Assembly: GCA_942491465.1 (NCBI GenBank)
Contig: CALOBA010000027.1
Location: forward strand, 1 to 41,138
Reading direction: 5' to 3'
DNA length: 41,138 bases
From: CALOBA01 sp942491465
Lineage (GTDB): Bacteria; Pseudomonadota; Gammaproteobacteria; Chromatiales; Chromatiaceae
Below, one piece after another: positions 33,447 to 41,138 of the stretch. The notes below the pieces were generated by a model. The model saw only the letters and a program-made list of their open reading frames with translations. It was not told the origin of the DNA and did no database searches. The position numbers and the translations under genes were made by a program. Within the stretch, counting starts at the first letter, position 1, and the number at the start of each line of letters is the position of its first letter.

Positions 33447-34067
33447 ATGCCCTGCGCCAACCTCAGCCAGACCCCCACCGACCAGATGCAGCAATCCCCC
33501 AATCAAGTTCGACTCCACACGGGCCGACTCGTCCTGACGCCCGTCGATCCGCAGGTCGCAGCAGCGCATGAACGGGTGATCGCCACGGCCCGCGATCTCG
33601 GGCTGATCGGTCCCGCCCTCCCGCATCGGGAGGGCTTCGCCGTTGGCCCCAAGTTCCTCGATCTGATCGCCTTCACCGGCTGCGCCGTGCAGCTGAACCT
33701 GGAGCCGCCGACGTCGGGGGCAGCCTTCTGCCATATCCGCATCCCTCCCCCGGCCCCGTCACCAAGGCTGCTTTCAGGACGCAATACCCGTCCCCCGCAA
33801 TGCCCGGCATGTCGTCGACCGCTGCGGCAATGGCGCGATCAAGCGGCGCACTGGGATCAGGCATCCATCCCGCTGCTGCACTGCGTTGACTGTGGCGAGC
33901 AAACCCAGGCGTGGGCCTGGCGCTGGCGCGAGCAGGCGGGTTTTGGACGCGCATTCGTCCTGATCGAGGAGGTATTTCCAGGCGAGGGGACCCCCCTGCC
34001 GGGGCTGATGCGGGGCCTGGAGACCATCGGCGCCGGCCCATGGCATCGGTTCTACGTCCAGGACTGA
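33447..34067 (+). CDS. Zinc-ribbon protein of unknown function
   Basis: This 206-aa protein is not one I can name. Its core has two CxxC pairs, Cys119/122 (CPAC) and Cys146/149 (CVDC), a zinc-ribbon arrangement 23 residues apart. The segments before and after (RDLGLIGPALPHREGFAVGPKFLDLIAFTGCAVQL and RAFVLIEEVFPGEGTPLPGL) look structured. No signal peptide is seen. The ATG at 33447 is 12 bases from the divergent start; a second ATG at 33486 is possible. It is followed by the hexamer-repeat hairpin region. Confidence 0.75.
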   Translation: MPCANLSQTPTDQMQQSPNQVRLHTGRLVLTPVDPQVAAAHERVIATARDLGLIGPALPHREGFAVGPKFLDLIAFTGCAVQLNLEPPTSGAAFCHIRIPPPAPSPRLLSGRNTRPPQCPACRRPLRQWRDQAAHWDQASIPLLHCVDCGEQTQAWAWRWREQAGFGRAFVLIEEVFPGEGTPLPGLMRGLETIGAGPWHRFYVQD

Positions 34068-34388
<321 letters not shown>

Positions 34389-35147
34389 TCAGGTAAGCAG
34401 CTCGACCCCCTCGGGCAACGCCACCTCCATACCGATGGGAAGATGGTCGGAGATGGCATGCTCGAGGACCCGCGCATCGATGATGCGCAGATCCGGGGAG
34501 ACCAGGATGTGGTCCAGATTGCGTTGGGGACGCCAGCTCGGGAAGGTCTTGAGTTCGCAATCCAGCCCGTTGAGCCCCGCGTCGGAGACGACCGCGCGCA
34601 GGGTGCGGGACTTGCAGCCACAGTTGAAGTCGCCCATCAGAACGGCGAACCGATAGTCCTGCGCGACCTCAAGGACGTAGTCCAGCTGCCGCCGTCGACT
34701 GCGATTCAGCAGGGCAAGATGCAGCACGCAGACCAACAGCGGATCATCGCAATTGGTCGCAAACTCCGCCATCAGGGCGCCGCGACCCGGCGGACCCGGC
34801 AGCCGATGCTCGGTGATCAGCCGGGGCCGAATGCGGCTCAACAGCCCGTTGCTGTGCCGTGCAAAGCGCCCCAGGTTGCGGTTGATCTGGCGATACCAGT
34901 GGGGATAGCCGGACTCCCTGGCCAGAAACTGGGTGTGGTCGATGAAGGCGCTGCGAATGCTGCCGCTGTCTACTTCCTGCAACCCGACCATGTCGTAGCC
35001 GCTCAGCATGCCGCCGATCAGCGTCAAATTATGCAGGCGCCGACCATGAGGCAGGATGTGCTTCCAGCCATTGGCGACATAGTCGCCGTAGTGCCGGCTC
35101 TCGATGCCGACCTGAATATTGAAGCTGAGCAGTCGGATGCGCTGCAT
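34389..35147 (-). CDS. Endonuclease/exonuclease/phosphatase (EEP) family hydrolase
   Basis: The 252-aa protein belongs to the EEP metal-dependent hydrolases. It begins RLLSFNIQVGI (Asn of the first motif) and continues with DMVGLQEVDSGS (metal-binding Glu), VLMGDFNC (catalytic Asp and Asn), LDHILVS and SDHLPIGMEV (terminal Asp-His). The substrate may be nucleic acid, a phosphoinositide-like lipid or another phosphodiester. The E. coli YbhP/YafD types are similar in organisation. The ATG at 35147 gives the family start; 57 upstream codons in frame lack homology character. No signal peptide is seen. Confidence 0.9.
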   Translation of the reverse strand: MQRIRLLSFNIQVGIESRHYGDYVANGWKHILPHGRRLHNLTLIGGMLSGYDMVGLQEVDSGSIRSAFIDHTQFLARESGYPHWYRQINRNLGRFARHSNGLLSRIRPRLITEHRLPGPPGRGALMAEFATNCDDPLLVCVLHLALLNRSRRRQLDYVLEVAQDYRFAVLMGDFNCGCKSRTLRAVVSDAGLNGLDCELKTFPSWRPQRNLDHILVSPDLRIIDARVLEHAISDHLPIGMEVALPEGVELLT

Positions 35148-35320
35148 GGCGTGGGGCTGCGGCGGGCTTGGCCCGCGGTCGACGACGGAAGGGAGGGCTG
35201 GGCGGCGAGGCCTTTCGCCTGTGCCTACCATGGATTCTAGGCTACAGCGGCCGGGCCGCCAGGTTGCCACCGATGAAGCGGTGGGGCCATCTACGCGCAT
35301 TGCGCGGCCCGAAAACAAAA

Positions 35321-35342
35321 AAGACGGCCCGGAGGCCGTCTT
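35321..35342 (-). terminator. Rho-independent terminator of cytochrome c4 gene
   Basis: On the minus strand AAGACGGCC and GGCCGTCTT form a perfect 9-bp stem with a TCCG tetraloop, followed by a T-rich run (TTTTGTTTTC). It lies 31 bases after the cytochrome c4 stop. Confidence 0.9.
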
Positions 35343-35373
35343 GGTAACGCCCGGAGCTGAGCTCGGATCGGCG

Positions 35374-36015
35374 TTACTGGGTCAGACCCTCGACATAGGA
35401 GGCTACGGCGGCGATCTCCTCATCGGTCATGCGGGCGGCGACGCCGCGCATCATGCCGTTGGGGTCGTTGGCGCGCTCACCGTCGCGGAAGTACTTCAGC
35501 GTCTGCTCGGTGTACTCGCTGTGCTGACCGGCGATGCGCGGGAACTTCGACAGGTTGGCACCCATGCCGGCGGGGCCGTGGCAGCCGCTGCAGGCGGGGA
35601 CGCCCGACTGCGGGTTGCCGGCGCGGAAGATGGACTCGCCAAGCTTTGCCAGCTCGGGGACGGCGGTGCCGCCGGACTGTTCGAGCGAGGACAGATAGGC
35701 GGCGACGTTGCGCACGTCGTCGTCGGTCAGCGGCATCGCCATTGGCGTCATCTGCACGTTGTAGCGCTCGTTGTTCTTGAAGTTGTAGAGCTGCTTCGTG
35801 ATGTACTCGGGGTGCTGACCGGCGAGCTTGGGCCACACCGGCATGGCCGCCACGCCGTTGCCGTCGGCGCCGTGACAGGCCTGACAAACCTGTCCGACCT
35901 TCTCCTTGCCTTTCTCGATGTCGCCGACGGGCGCCGTGGACGCGGCGCCGGAGCTGGCGGCAGCGGTGGTGGCGAAGGCGGTTGCGAGGATGCCCGTGAG
36001 CAGCAGTGTCTTCAT
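35374..36015 (-). CDS. Cytochrome c4 (diheme)
   Basis: This periplasmic diheme cytochrome c carries electrons, typically to terminal oxidases. The 213-aa protein has a signal peptide (1-20, ending TTAAA) and two CxxCH sites, CQACH at 44-48 and CSGCH at 142-146. Likely axial Met ligands lie in QMTPMAMPL (92 or 94) and PNGMMRGVA (188 or 189). The two halves are homologous, as in cytochrome c4. It is a single gene with its own promoter and terminator. It neighbours the copper chaperones for oxidase assembly, which suggests a shared role in aerobic respiration. Confidence 0.94.
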   Translation of the reverse strand: MKTLLLTGILATAFATTAAASSGAASTAPVGDIEKGKEKVGQVCQACHGADGNGVAAMPVWPKLAGQHPEYITKQLYNFKNNERYNVQMTPMAMPLTDDDVRNVAAYLSSLEQSGGTAVPELAKLGESIFRAGNPQSGVPACSGCHGPAGMGANLSKFPRIAGQHSEYTEQTLKYFRDGERANDPNGMMRGVAARMTDEEIAAVASYVEGLTQ

Positions 36016-36121
36016 ATCGAATACCGTTGTCTGGTCTCAGATCGGATGAGTTGGAGGCGAATTGTCATATCCGTGGACCGGCCCAGACAGGCGCGGGTAT
36101 TGCACGGAAAAAATTCGCGTA

Positions 36122-36151
36122 TGTATATCAGAATGTTGGCATATTGGTCAA
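36122..36151 (-). promoter_or_regulatory. Sigma-70 promoter of cytochrome c4 gene
   Basis: On the minus strand TTGACC (36146-36151) and TATACA (36122-36127) are separated by 18 bases, with an AT-rich spacer. Transcription would begin near 36115, giving a leader of about 100 bases before the ATG at 36015. Confidence 0.6.
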
Positions 36152-36234
36152 TGCAAAGACCCTGGACCTGGCCGAAAGCCATCCAGTTTCCGGGCTTGAG
36201 AGACCAGCGGAGGCGACAAGTTCCCCGTACCCCG

Positions 36235-36720
36235 CTACTGCATCTTGGCGCCGTGCCCGGCTCCACCATGGTGGCCCATCGGTTGAATCTCGCGCACGGG
36301 GGCCGTGATCTGCCGGCTGCTGCCGTCGTCGAAGGTCAGGGTGACCGCCACCTTGTCACCGGGTACCAGTTGGCGCACCAGCCCGATCAGCATGACATGC
36401 AGCCCGCCAGGCTCAAGACTGACGGCCGCCTCGGCCGGTAGCGGGATCTGCTCGACCCGGCGCATCCGCATCATGCCGCCCTCCAGACGGTGGGTATGCA
36501 GCTCGACCACCTCGGCCGCCGGGCTGGCCGCCGCGACCAGCGCATGATCGGTATCCAGCGGGTTGTTCAACACCATGAATACGGCGCTGTTGGGCTGCCC
36601 CGGCGGCACGGCCCGGGCGTAGGGGGAGGCGATCTCCAAGGCATCGGCCACGCCGGCGGCGATTGCCGGACCGGTGCAGAGCGTAAGCAGCGCAGCGACA
36701 AGAATCGGGAATCGGTTCAT
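36235..36720 (-). CDS. Copper chaperone PCu(A)C
   Basis: PCu(A)C delivers copper to the CuA site of cytochrome oxidase in the periplasm. The 161-aa protein has a signal peptide (1-22, GPAIAAG). The metal site matches the H-x(n)-M-x(21)-HxM pattern: His in VELHTHRLEGG, Met in MMRMRRVEQ, and HVM in GGLHVMLIG. The C-terminus has a short His/Met tail (MGHHGGAGHGAKM), which may bind extra copper. The ATG at 36720 (MNRFPILVAA) gives the right N-terminus. It follows the SCO gene by 65 bases on the same strand. Confidence 0.93.
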   Translation of the reverse strand: MNRFPILVAALLTLCTGPAIAAGVADALEIASPYARAVPPGQPNSAVFMVLNNPLDTDHALVAAASPAAEVVELHTHRLEGGMMRMRRVEQIPLPAEAAVSLEPGGLHVMLIGLVRQLVPGDKVAVTLTFDDGSSRQITAPVREIQPMGHHGGAGHGAKMQ

Positions 36721-36785
36721 GGCATCGGGTCCTCTCATGGCGTGTTTGCATGTCGCGGGCACGGACAGCGGCGCCGCGGTCGCGG

Positions 36786-37421
36786 TTATCGTTCGGCCAG
36801 CAGCGCACGCAGCTTTGCGACGATCTGCTCGGCGGGGGTGGCGTGGCTCAGGGTGTCCACCAGTCGGCCGTCTTGATCGACGAGATAGGTGTAGGCCGAG
36901 TGATCCACCAGATATCCCATCGCGGAACCGCTGTCTTCGGCCCGCTGATAGGCTGCGCCGTAGCGCTCGGCGGCAGCGGCCACCTCGGCAGCACTGCCGG
37001 TTGCCGCGATGATGTCCGGGTGGAAATACGCGACATACTCGCGCAGCCGCTCCAACGTGTCGCGCGCGGGATCTACGCTGACGAACACCACCTGCACCTG
37101 CGCACGCTCGGCATCGGTGAGCTGACGCAGGGCCAGGGCCAGGATCGCCAGGTTGGTCGGACAGATGTCCGGGCACCAAGTGTAGCCGAAGTAGATCAGC
37201 ACCAGCTTGCCGCGCAGGTCAGACAGCGCCAGCCGCCCGTCCGGGGTGGCCAGCTGGAAGTCCCCGCCGGTGGGCGCCTGCGCCAACCCGAGCTGACGAT
37301 GGGCGGACACCTCAGGGCTCGGCGCGGCGCGCCCCAGCCAAACCAACGCGGCCAGCACCAGGGCCAGCAACAGCGCCAACAGGGCCGGAAGGACGATAGC
37401 GGGGGTCTTGGAGATCGGCAT
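36786..37421 (-). CDS. SCO1/SenC-family copper protein
   Basis: SCO proteins assist assembly of the CuA site of cytochrome oxidase, by copper delivery or thiol reduction. The 211-aa protein has an N-terminal membrane anchor (about 10-29), the metal-binding CPDIC at Cys83 and Cys87, and the conserved His174 in VDHSAYTYLVD. The thioredoxin fold segment LVLIYFGYTWCPDICPTNLAIL is typical. PCu(A)C lies immediately downstream, so the pair very probably works together in copper trafficking to an oxidase encoded elsewhere. Confidence 0.94.
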   Translation of the reverse strand: MPISKTPAIVLPALLALLLALVLAALVWLGRAAPSPEVSAHRQLGLAQAPTGGDFQLATPDGRLALSDLRGKLVLIYFGYTWCPDICPTNLAILALALRQLTDAERAQVQVVFVSVDPARDTLERLREYVAYFHPDIIAATGSAAEVAAAAERYGAAYQRAEDSGSAMGYLVDHSAYTYLVDQDGRLVDTLSHATPAEQIVAKLRALLAER

Positions 37422-37540
37422 CGCGGTCAGAGCAGTTGATCAGGGCAGCGACGCAGGATCGCGAGGCGCAGCGTTGGAGACCATGACATTTCGCAGGCTC
37501 GGCCTAAAGCAGCCGCCAGCGCCGGCCCCGCAGCTACAGT

Positions 37541-38080
37541 TCAGAGGGCCGTCGCGCGATGCTGCTGGGTCAGCTCGATATAGTGCTGGGCAACATAGTC
37601 GAGATACTGCTGCTCCATGTCGGTGAGCGGGCGCACGCGGCGGGCTGGCTTGCCCACGTACATGTAGCCACCCTCAAGCACGCGCCCCGGCGGCACCAGG
37701 GCGCCGGCACCGAGCATGACCCGGGGCTTGAGCACGACCCGGTCGAGCACCTGGGCGCCGATGCCGATCAGACAGTGATCGTGGATCTCGCAGCCATGCA
37801 GCACGGCCGCATGGCCGACGGTGACCCGATCGTGCAGGATCAGCGGGGCGCCGCCGGGCAGGAAGCGGCTGTCGTGGGACACATGCAGGATGCTGCCGTC
37901 CTGGATGTTGGTCCCGGCCCCGATCTCGATGCGGTGGATGTCGCCGCGCACCACGGCCATGGGCCAGACCGAAGACTGCTGACCCAAACGGACATCACCG
38001 ATCACCACGGCGGTCTCGTCGACCCATGCATCGGCGGCGATCTGCGGCTCGATGCCCTGGAAGCTGCGCACGTTGTTCAT
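37541..38080 (-). CDS. Gamma-type carbonic anhydrase-like hexapeptide protein
   Basis: The 179-aa protein is a left-handed beta-helix (hexapeptide repeat) of the gamma-carbonic anhydrase-like family (YrdA/CaiE/PaaY group). The zinc-binding histidines are visible in ILHVSHD and VTVGHAAVLHGC. VRGDIHRIEIGAGTNIQDGSI and LIGIGAQVLD follow. CO2 hydration activity in YrdA-like members is unclear, so the role is uncertain. The ATG at 38080 (MNNVRSFQGI) is chosen over a start 17 codons earlier. It lies upstream of the SCO gene, 119 bases away. Confidence 0.9.
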   Translation of the reverse strand: MNNVRSFQGIEPQIAADAWVDETAVVIGDVRLGQQSSVWPMAVVRGDIHRIEIGAGTNIQDGSILHVSHDSRFLPGGAPLILHDRVTVGHAAVLHGCEIHDHCLIGIGAQVLDRVVLKPRVMLGAGALVPPGRVLEGGYMYVGKPARRVRPLTDMEQQYLDYVAQHYIELTQQHRATAL

Positions 38081-38196
38081 GGACGCTCTCTCAAAAACGG
38101 CGGGAAGATGTCTGCTGCAAGATGCTAACACGCCCCCGGCTGCCCCCGCCGGCCGACTCTGCTATCCTCAGCGACCACGATTTTGGAGGAAGCCCC

Positions 38197-38775
38197 ATGC
38201 ACAGCGGTAAGCCACTCGCCTTGCTCATCGCCGTCGTCGCGTTGACCACCGCTCCGGCCCGCGCCGAGCGGGTATTCGTCGACGAGCCCGAGCCTGTCAC
38301 ACCCAAGAGCGTCTCCGCGGGCAAGGCCTGGGAGGAAGAGAAGGTGCGCCTGCCCCCGTGGCCCCGCGATCGCGACCTGATCGAGGTCAGCGTCGACGAC
38401 CCCAACCCGCGCTTTCGCCACTACATCGACCAGCGCAGCCTGAAGACCGGCAACGACGGCAGCGTACGCTTCACCTTGATCAGCGAGTCGAGCAGCGGCG
38501 CGCGCAACCTCAGCTACGAGGGCATCCGCTGCACCCCTGCCGGCCGCTACAAGACCTTCGCCTACGGCAGCAACGGCCGGTTCGAGCCGACCGCGGTCGC
38601 CGACCAGTGGCGGGTGATCGACAAGCTCGGCAGCCAGCCCCTGCGCTACGACCTCTGGAAGCACTACCTCTGCATCCCGCGCAAGTTCGTCGCCCGCCCG
38701 CGCAATCAGCAGCTGCAGCTGCTGCGCAGCGGCCGGGTGAGCATGCACGACAACGCGGGCTTCATCACCAACTGA
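38197..38775 (+). CDS. CNP1-like family exported protein
   Basis: The 192-aa protein has a signal peptide (1-22, LIAVVALTTAPARA). Its pattern matches the CNP1-like family found in many proteobacteria: LPPWPRDRDLIEVSVDDPNPRFRHYIDQRSL, RFTLISESSSGARNLSYEGIRC, and W-KHYLC. The function of the family is not known. A strong GGAGGA ribosome site lies 8 bases before the ATG at 38197. dapD follows after a 72-base gap, so the two could share a transcript. Confidence 0.82.
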   Translation: MHSGKPLALLIAVVALTTAPARAERVFVDEPEPVTPKSVSAGKAWEEEKVRLPPWPRDRDLIEVSVDDPNPRFRHYIDQRSLKTGNDGSVRFTLISESSSGARNLSYEGIRCTPAGRYKTFAYGSNGRFEPTAVADQWRVIDKLGSQPLRYDLWKHYLCIPRKFVARPRNQQLQLLRSGRVSMHDNAGFITN

Positions 38776-38847
38776 GCCGCGCGACCGGCCCCATCACCGG
38801 TGCTCGTCGCGCGCGCCTGCCCCCAAGAGCCCACATCGGAGCATCCC

Positions 38848-39669
<822 letters not shown>

Positions 39670-39694
39670 GCCGCCGCGACCGGAGCAAGACCCC

Positions 39695-41138
39695 ATGTTG
39701 ACCCTCTACGGCATCAAGAACTGCGGCACCATGCGCAAGGCCATGGCCTGGCTCGACGAGCAGGGCATCGACTACCACTTTCACGACTATAAGCGCGCGG
39801 GCCTCGACGAGGCCCGCCTGCGCCGCTGGATCGACACCCTGGGCTGGCAGCCGCTGCTCAACCGCCGCGGTCAGATGTGGCGCAAGCTGCCGGAAGAGAC
39901 CCGCGCGGCCATGGACGAACCGACGGCCGTGCAGGTGATGCTGGAGACCCCGTCGATCATCCGCCGCCCGGTGCTGGAGCACGCCGGCGAGCTGCATCTG
40001 GGCTTCGACCCGGAGGACTACGCCCGGCTGCTGCAAGGCAAGGCCGGCACGCCACCCTCAACCACCGACCAGGCATCGCCGACGCTCGCCTTGGCCATGG
40101 ACCTGATCCGGCGCCCGTCGGTCACCCCCGACGACGCCGGCTGCCAGACCCTGCTCGCCGAGCGCCTGGCCGCCTGCGGCTTCACCATCGAGCCCATGCG
40201 CTTCGGCGACGTCGACAACCTCTGGGCGCGCCGCGGCGATGCCGCCCCCCTGTTCTGCTTCGCCGGCCACACCGACGTCGTCCCACCCGGCCCCCTCGCC
40301 CAATGGGGCAGCGACCCGTTCCAGCCCGAGATCCGTGACGGCATGCTCTACGGCCGCGGCGCCACCGACATGAAGGGCGCCGTCGCCGCCATGGTCACCG
40401 CCATCGAGCGCTTCACCGCCGCCCACCCGGACCACCGCGGCAGCATCGCGCTGCTCATCACCAGCGACGAGGAAGGCCCGGCCGTCGACGGCACCGTGCG
40501 CGTCGTCGAGCGCCTGAACTCCCGCGGCGAGCAGATCGATTACTGCCTGGTCGGCGAGCCCTCCAGCCACGCCCGCCTGGGCGACATCATCAAGAACGGC
40601 CGTCGCGGCAGCCTCAACGGCCTGCTCACCGTCCTCGGCCGCCAAGGCCACGTCGCCTACCCACAGCTGGCCGACAACCCGGTGCACCGCTTCGCCCCGA
40701 CCCTGGCCCGGCTCTGCGCCGAACAGTGGGACCAGGGCAACGACCACTTCCCGCCCACCAGCTTCCAGGTCTCCAACATCAACGCCGGCACCGGCACCGA
40801 CAACGTCATCCCCGGCGAGCTCTCCGCCCTGTTCAACCTGCGCTTCTCCACCGAGCTGACCGAGGCAGGCATCAAGGCGCGCATCCACGCCATCCTCGAT
40901 GAAGCCGGCCTCGACTACCGCATCGACTGGCGCCTCTCCGGCAACCCCTTCCTCACCCCCACCGGTGAACTGGTGGACGCCACCGCCGAGGCCATCGCCG
41001 CCGTTATGGGCGAGCCCACCAAGCTATCCACCGCCGGCGGCACCTCCGACGGGCGCTTCATCGCCCCCACCGGCGCCCAAGTCATCGAACTCGGCACCAT
41101 CAACGCCACCATCCACAAGGTCGACGAATGCGTCACCG
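39695..41138 (+). CDS. dapE: ArsC/YffB-like domain fused in frame to succinyl-diaminopimelate desuccinylase (3' end cut off)
   Basis: From the ATG at 39695 the frame stays open to the window end, 481 complete codons. Residues 1-115 match the ArsC/Spx/YffB thioredoxin-fold family, with MLTLYGIKNCGTMRKA (Cys10) and LLNRRGQMWRKLPEE. A 15-residue Ser/Thr/Pro/Gln-rich linker (about 115-130) leads to a DapE metallohydrolase at about 130-481. Metal and catalytic residues are intact: His192, Asp225 in ATDMKG, Glu259/260 in SDEEGP, Glu288 in VGEPS and His474 in NATIHKVDE. DapE removes succinate from N-succinyl-LL-DAP, downstream of DapD. Separately encoded arsC/yffB and dapE genes are neighbours in many gammaproteobacteria. 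No stop lies between the domains. An internal ATG at 40097 (residue 135) could start a shortened DapE. The last roughly 15 residues are outside the window. Confidence 0.9.
   Translation, partial: MLTLYGIKNCGTMRKAMAWLDEQGIDYHFHDYKRAGLDEARLRRWIDTLGWQPLLNRRGQMWRKLPEETRAAMDEPTAVQVMLETPSIIRRPVLEHAGELHLGFDPEDYARLLQGKAGTPPSTTDQASPTLALAMDLIRRPSVTPDDAGCQTLLAERLAACGFTIEPMRFGDVDNLWARRGDAAPLFCFAGHTDVVPPGPLAQWGSDPFQPEIRDGMLYGRGATDMKGAVAAMVTAIERFTAAHPDHRGSIALLITSDEEGPAVDGTVRVVERLNSRGEQIDYCLVGEPSSHARLGDIIKNGRRGSLNGLLTVLGRQGHVAYPQLADNPVHRFAPTLARLCAEQWDQGNDHFPPTSFQVSNINAGTGTDNVIPGELSALFNLRFSTELTEAGIKARIHAILDEAGLDYRIDWRLSGNPFLTPTGELVDATAEAIAAVMGEPTKLSTAGGTSDGRFIAPTGAQVIELGTINATIHKVDECVT

Overview
This is a 41 kb chromosomal stretch of a high-GC gammaproteobacterium, most likely a member of the Chromatiales (purple sulfur bacteria and relatives). 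The assignment is inferred from the gene forms (AmtB, GlcF, DsbA, cytochrome c4, an MtgA/Slt repertoire, VPLPA/PEP-CTERM-like sorting) and from two intergenic hexamer-repeat hairpins of a style I associate with that order. It is not proved by a marker gene. I see no rRNA, tRNA, CRISPR array, insertion sequence or phage gene. Nearly all of the window is housekeeping or envelope DNA, and most long opposite-strand ORFs are GC-rich shadows.

Layout. 0.3-4.5 kb: IMPase-family phosphatase, Sel1-repeat protein and MtgA transglycosylase (minus), then the soluble lytic transglycosylase Slt (plus). 4.5-9.9 kb: a 782-aa protein with a class III cyclase-like domain, a small exported protein, a TauE/SafE exporter and an NDUFA9-like NAD(P)-binding protein. 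10-15.3 kb: ubiA-dsbA-midA-like set (minus), an AcuI/YhdH reductase, and an ammonium transporter with a sigma-54 promoter and an NtrC-type site. 15.6-20.6 kb: glcF, a diguanylate cyclase with a periplasmic CxxCH motif, a NADAR protein and a patatin-like hydrolase. 20.9-26.8 kb: glgC-rfbB-rfbA-rfbC (no rfbD), then a secreted beta-strand-repeat protein with a C-terminal sorting tail. 27.6-34 kb: purM-purN, two unknown small genes, moaA, an exported SAM methyltransferase behind a Sel1/SLT transglycosylase, and a zinc-ribbon unknown. 34.4-38.1 kb: an EEP-family hydrolase, cytochrome c4, PCu(A)C and SCO copper chaperones, and a gamma carbonic anhydrase. 38.2-41.1 kb: a CNP1-like protein, dapD, and an in-frame ArsC/YffB-DapE fusion cut by the window end.

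How the genes work together. Four themes stand out. Peptidoglycan supply and turnover: dapD and dapE for diaminopimelate, mtgA for polymerisation, Slt and a second SLT enzyme for cleavage. Cell-surface and storage sugar: glgC with dTDP-sugar genes beside a secreted surface protein. Respiratory assembly: SCO, PCu(A)C, cytochrome c4, DsbA and UbiA. Purine synthesis: purM-purN.

The most unusual item is the ArsC-like/DapE fusion, in which two normally adjacent genes are read as one uninterrupted frame. Next are the CxxCH-bearing diguanylate cyclase with a cysteine-rich middle domain, the unclassified cyclase-domain protein, and the two hexamer-repeat hairpins. No complete undescribed multi-gene system is evident.
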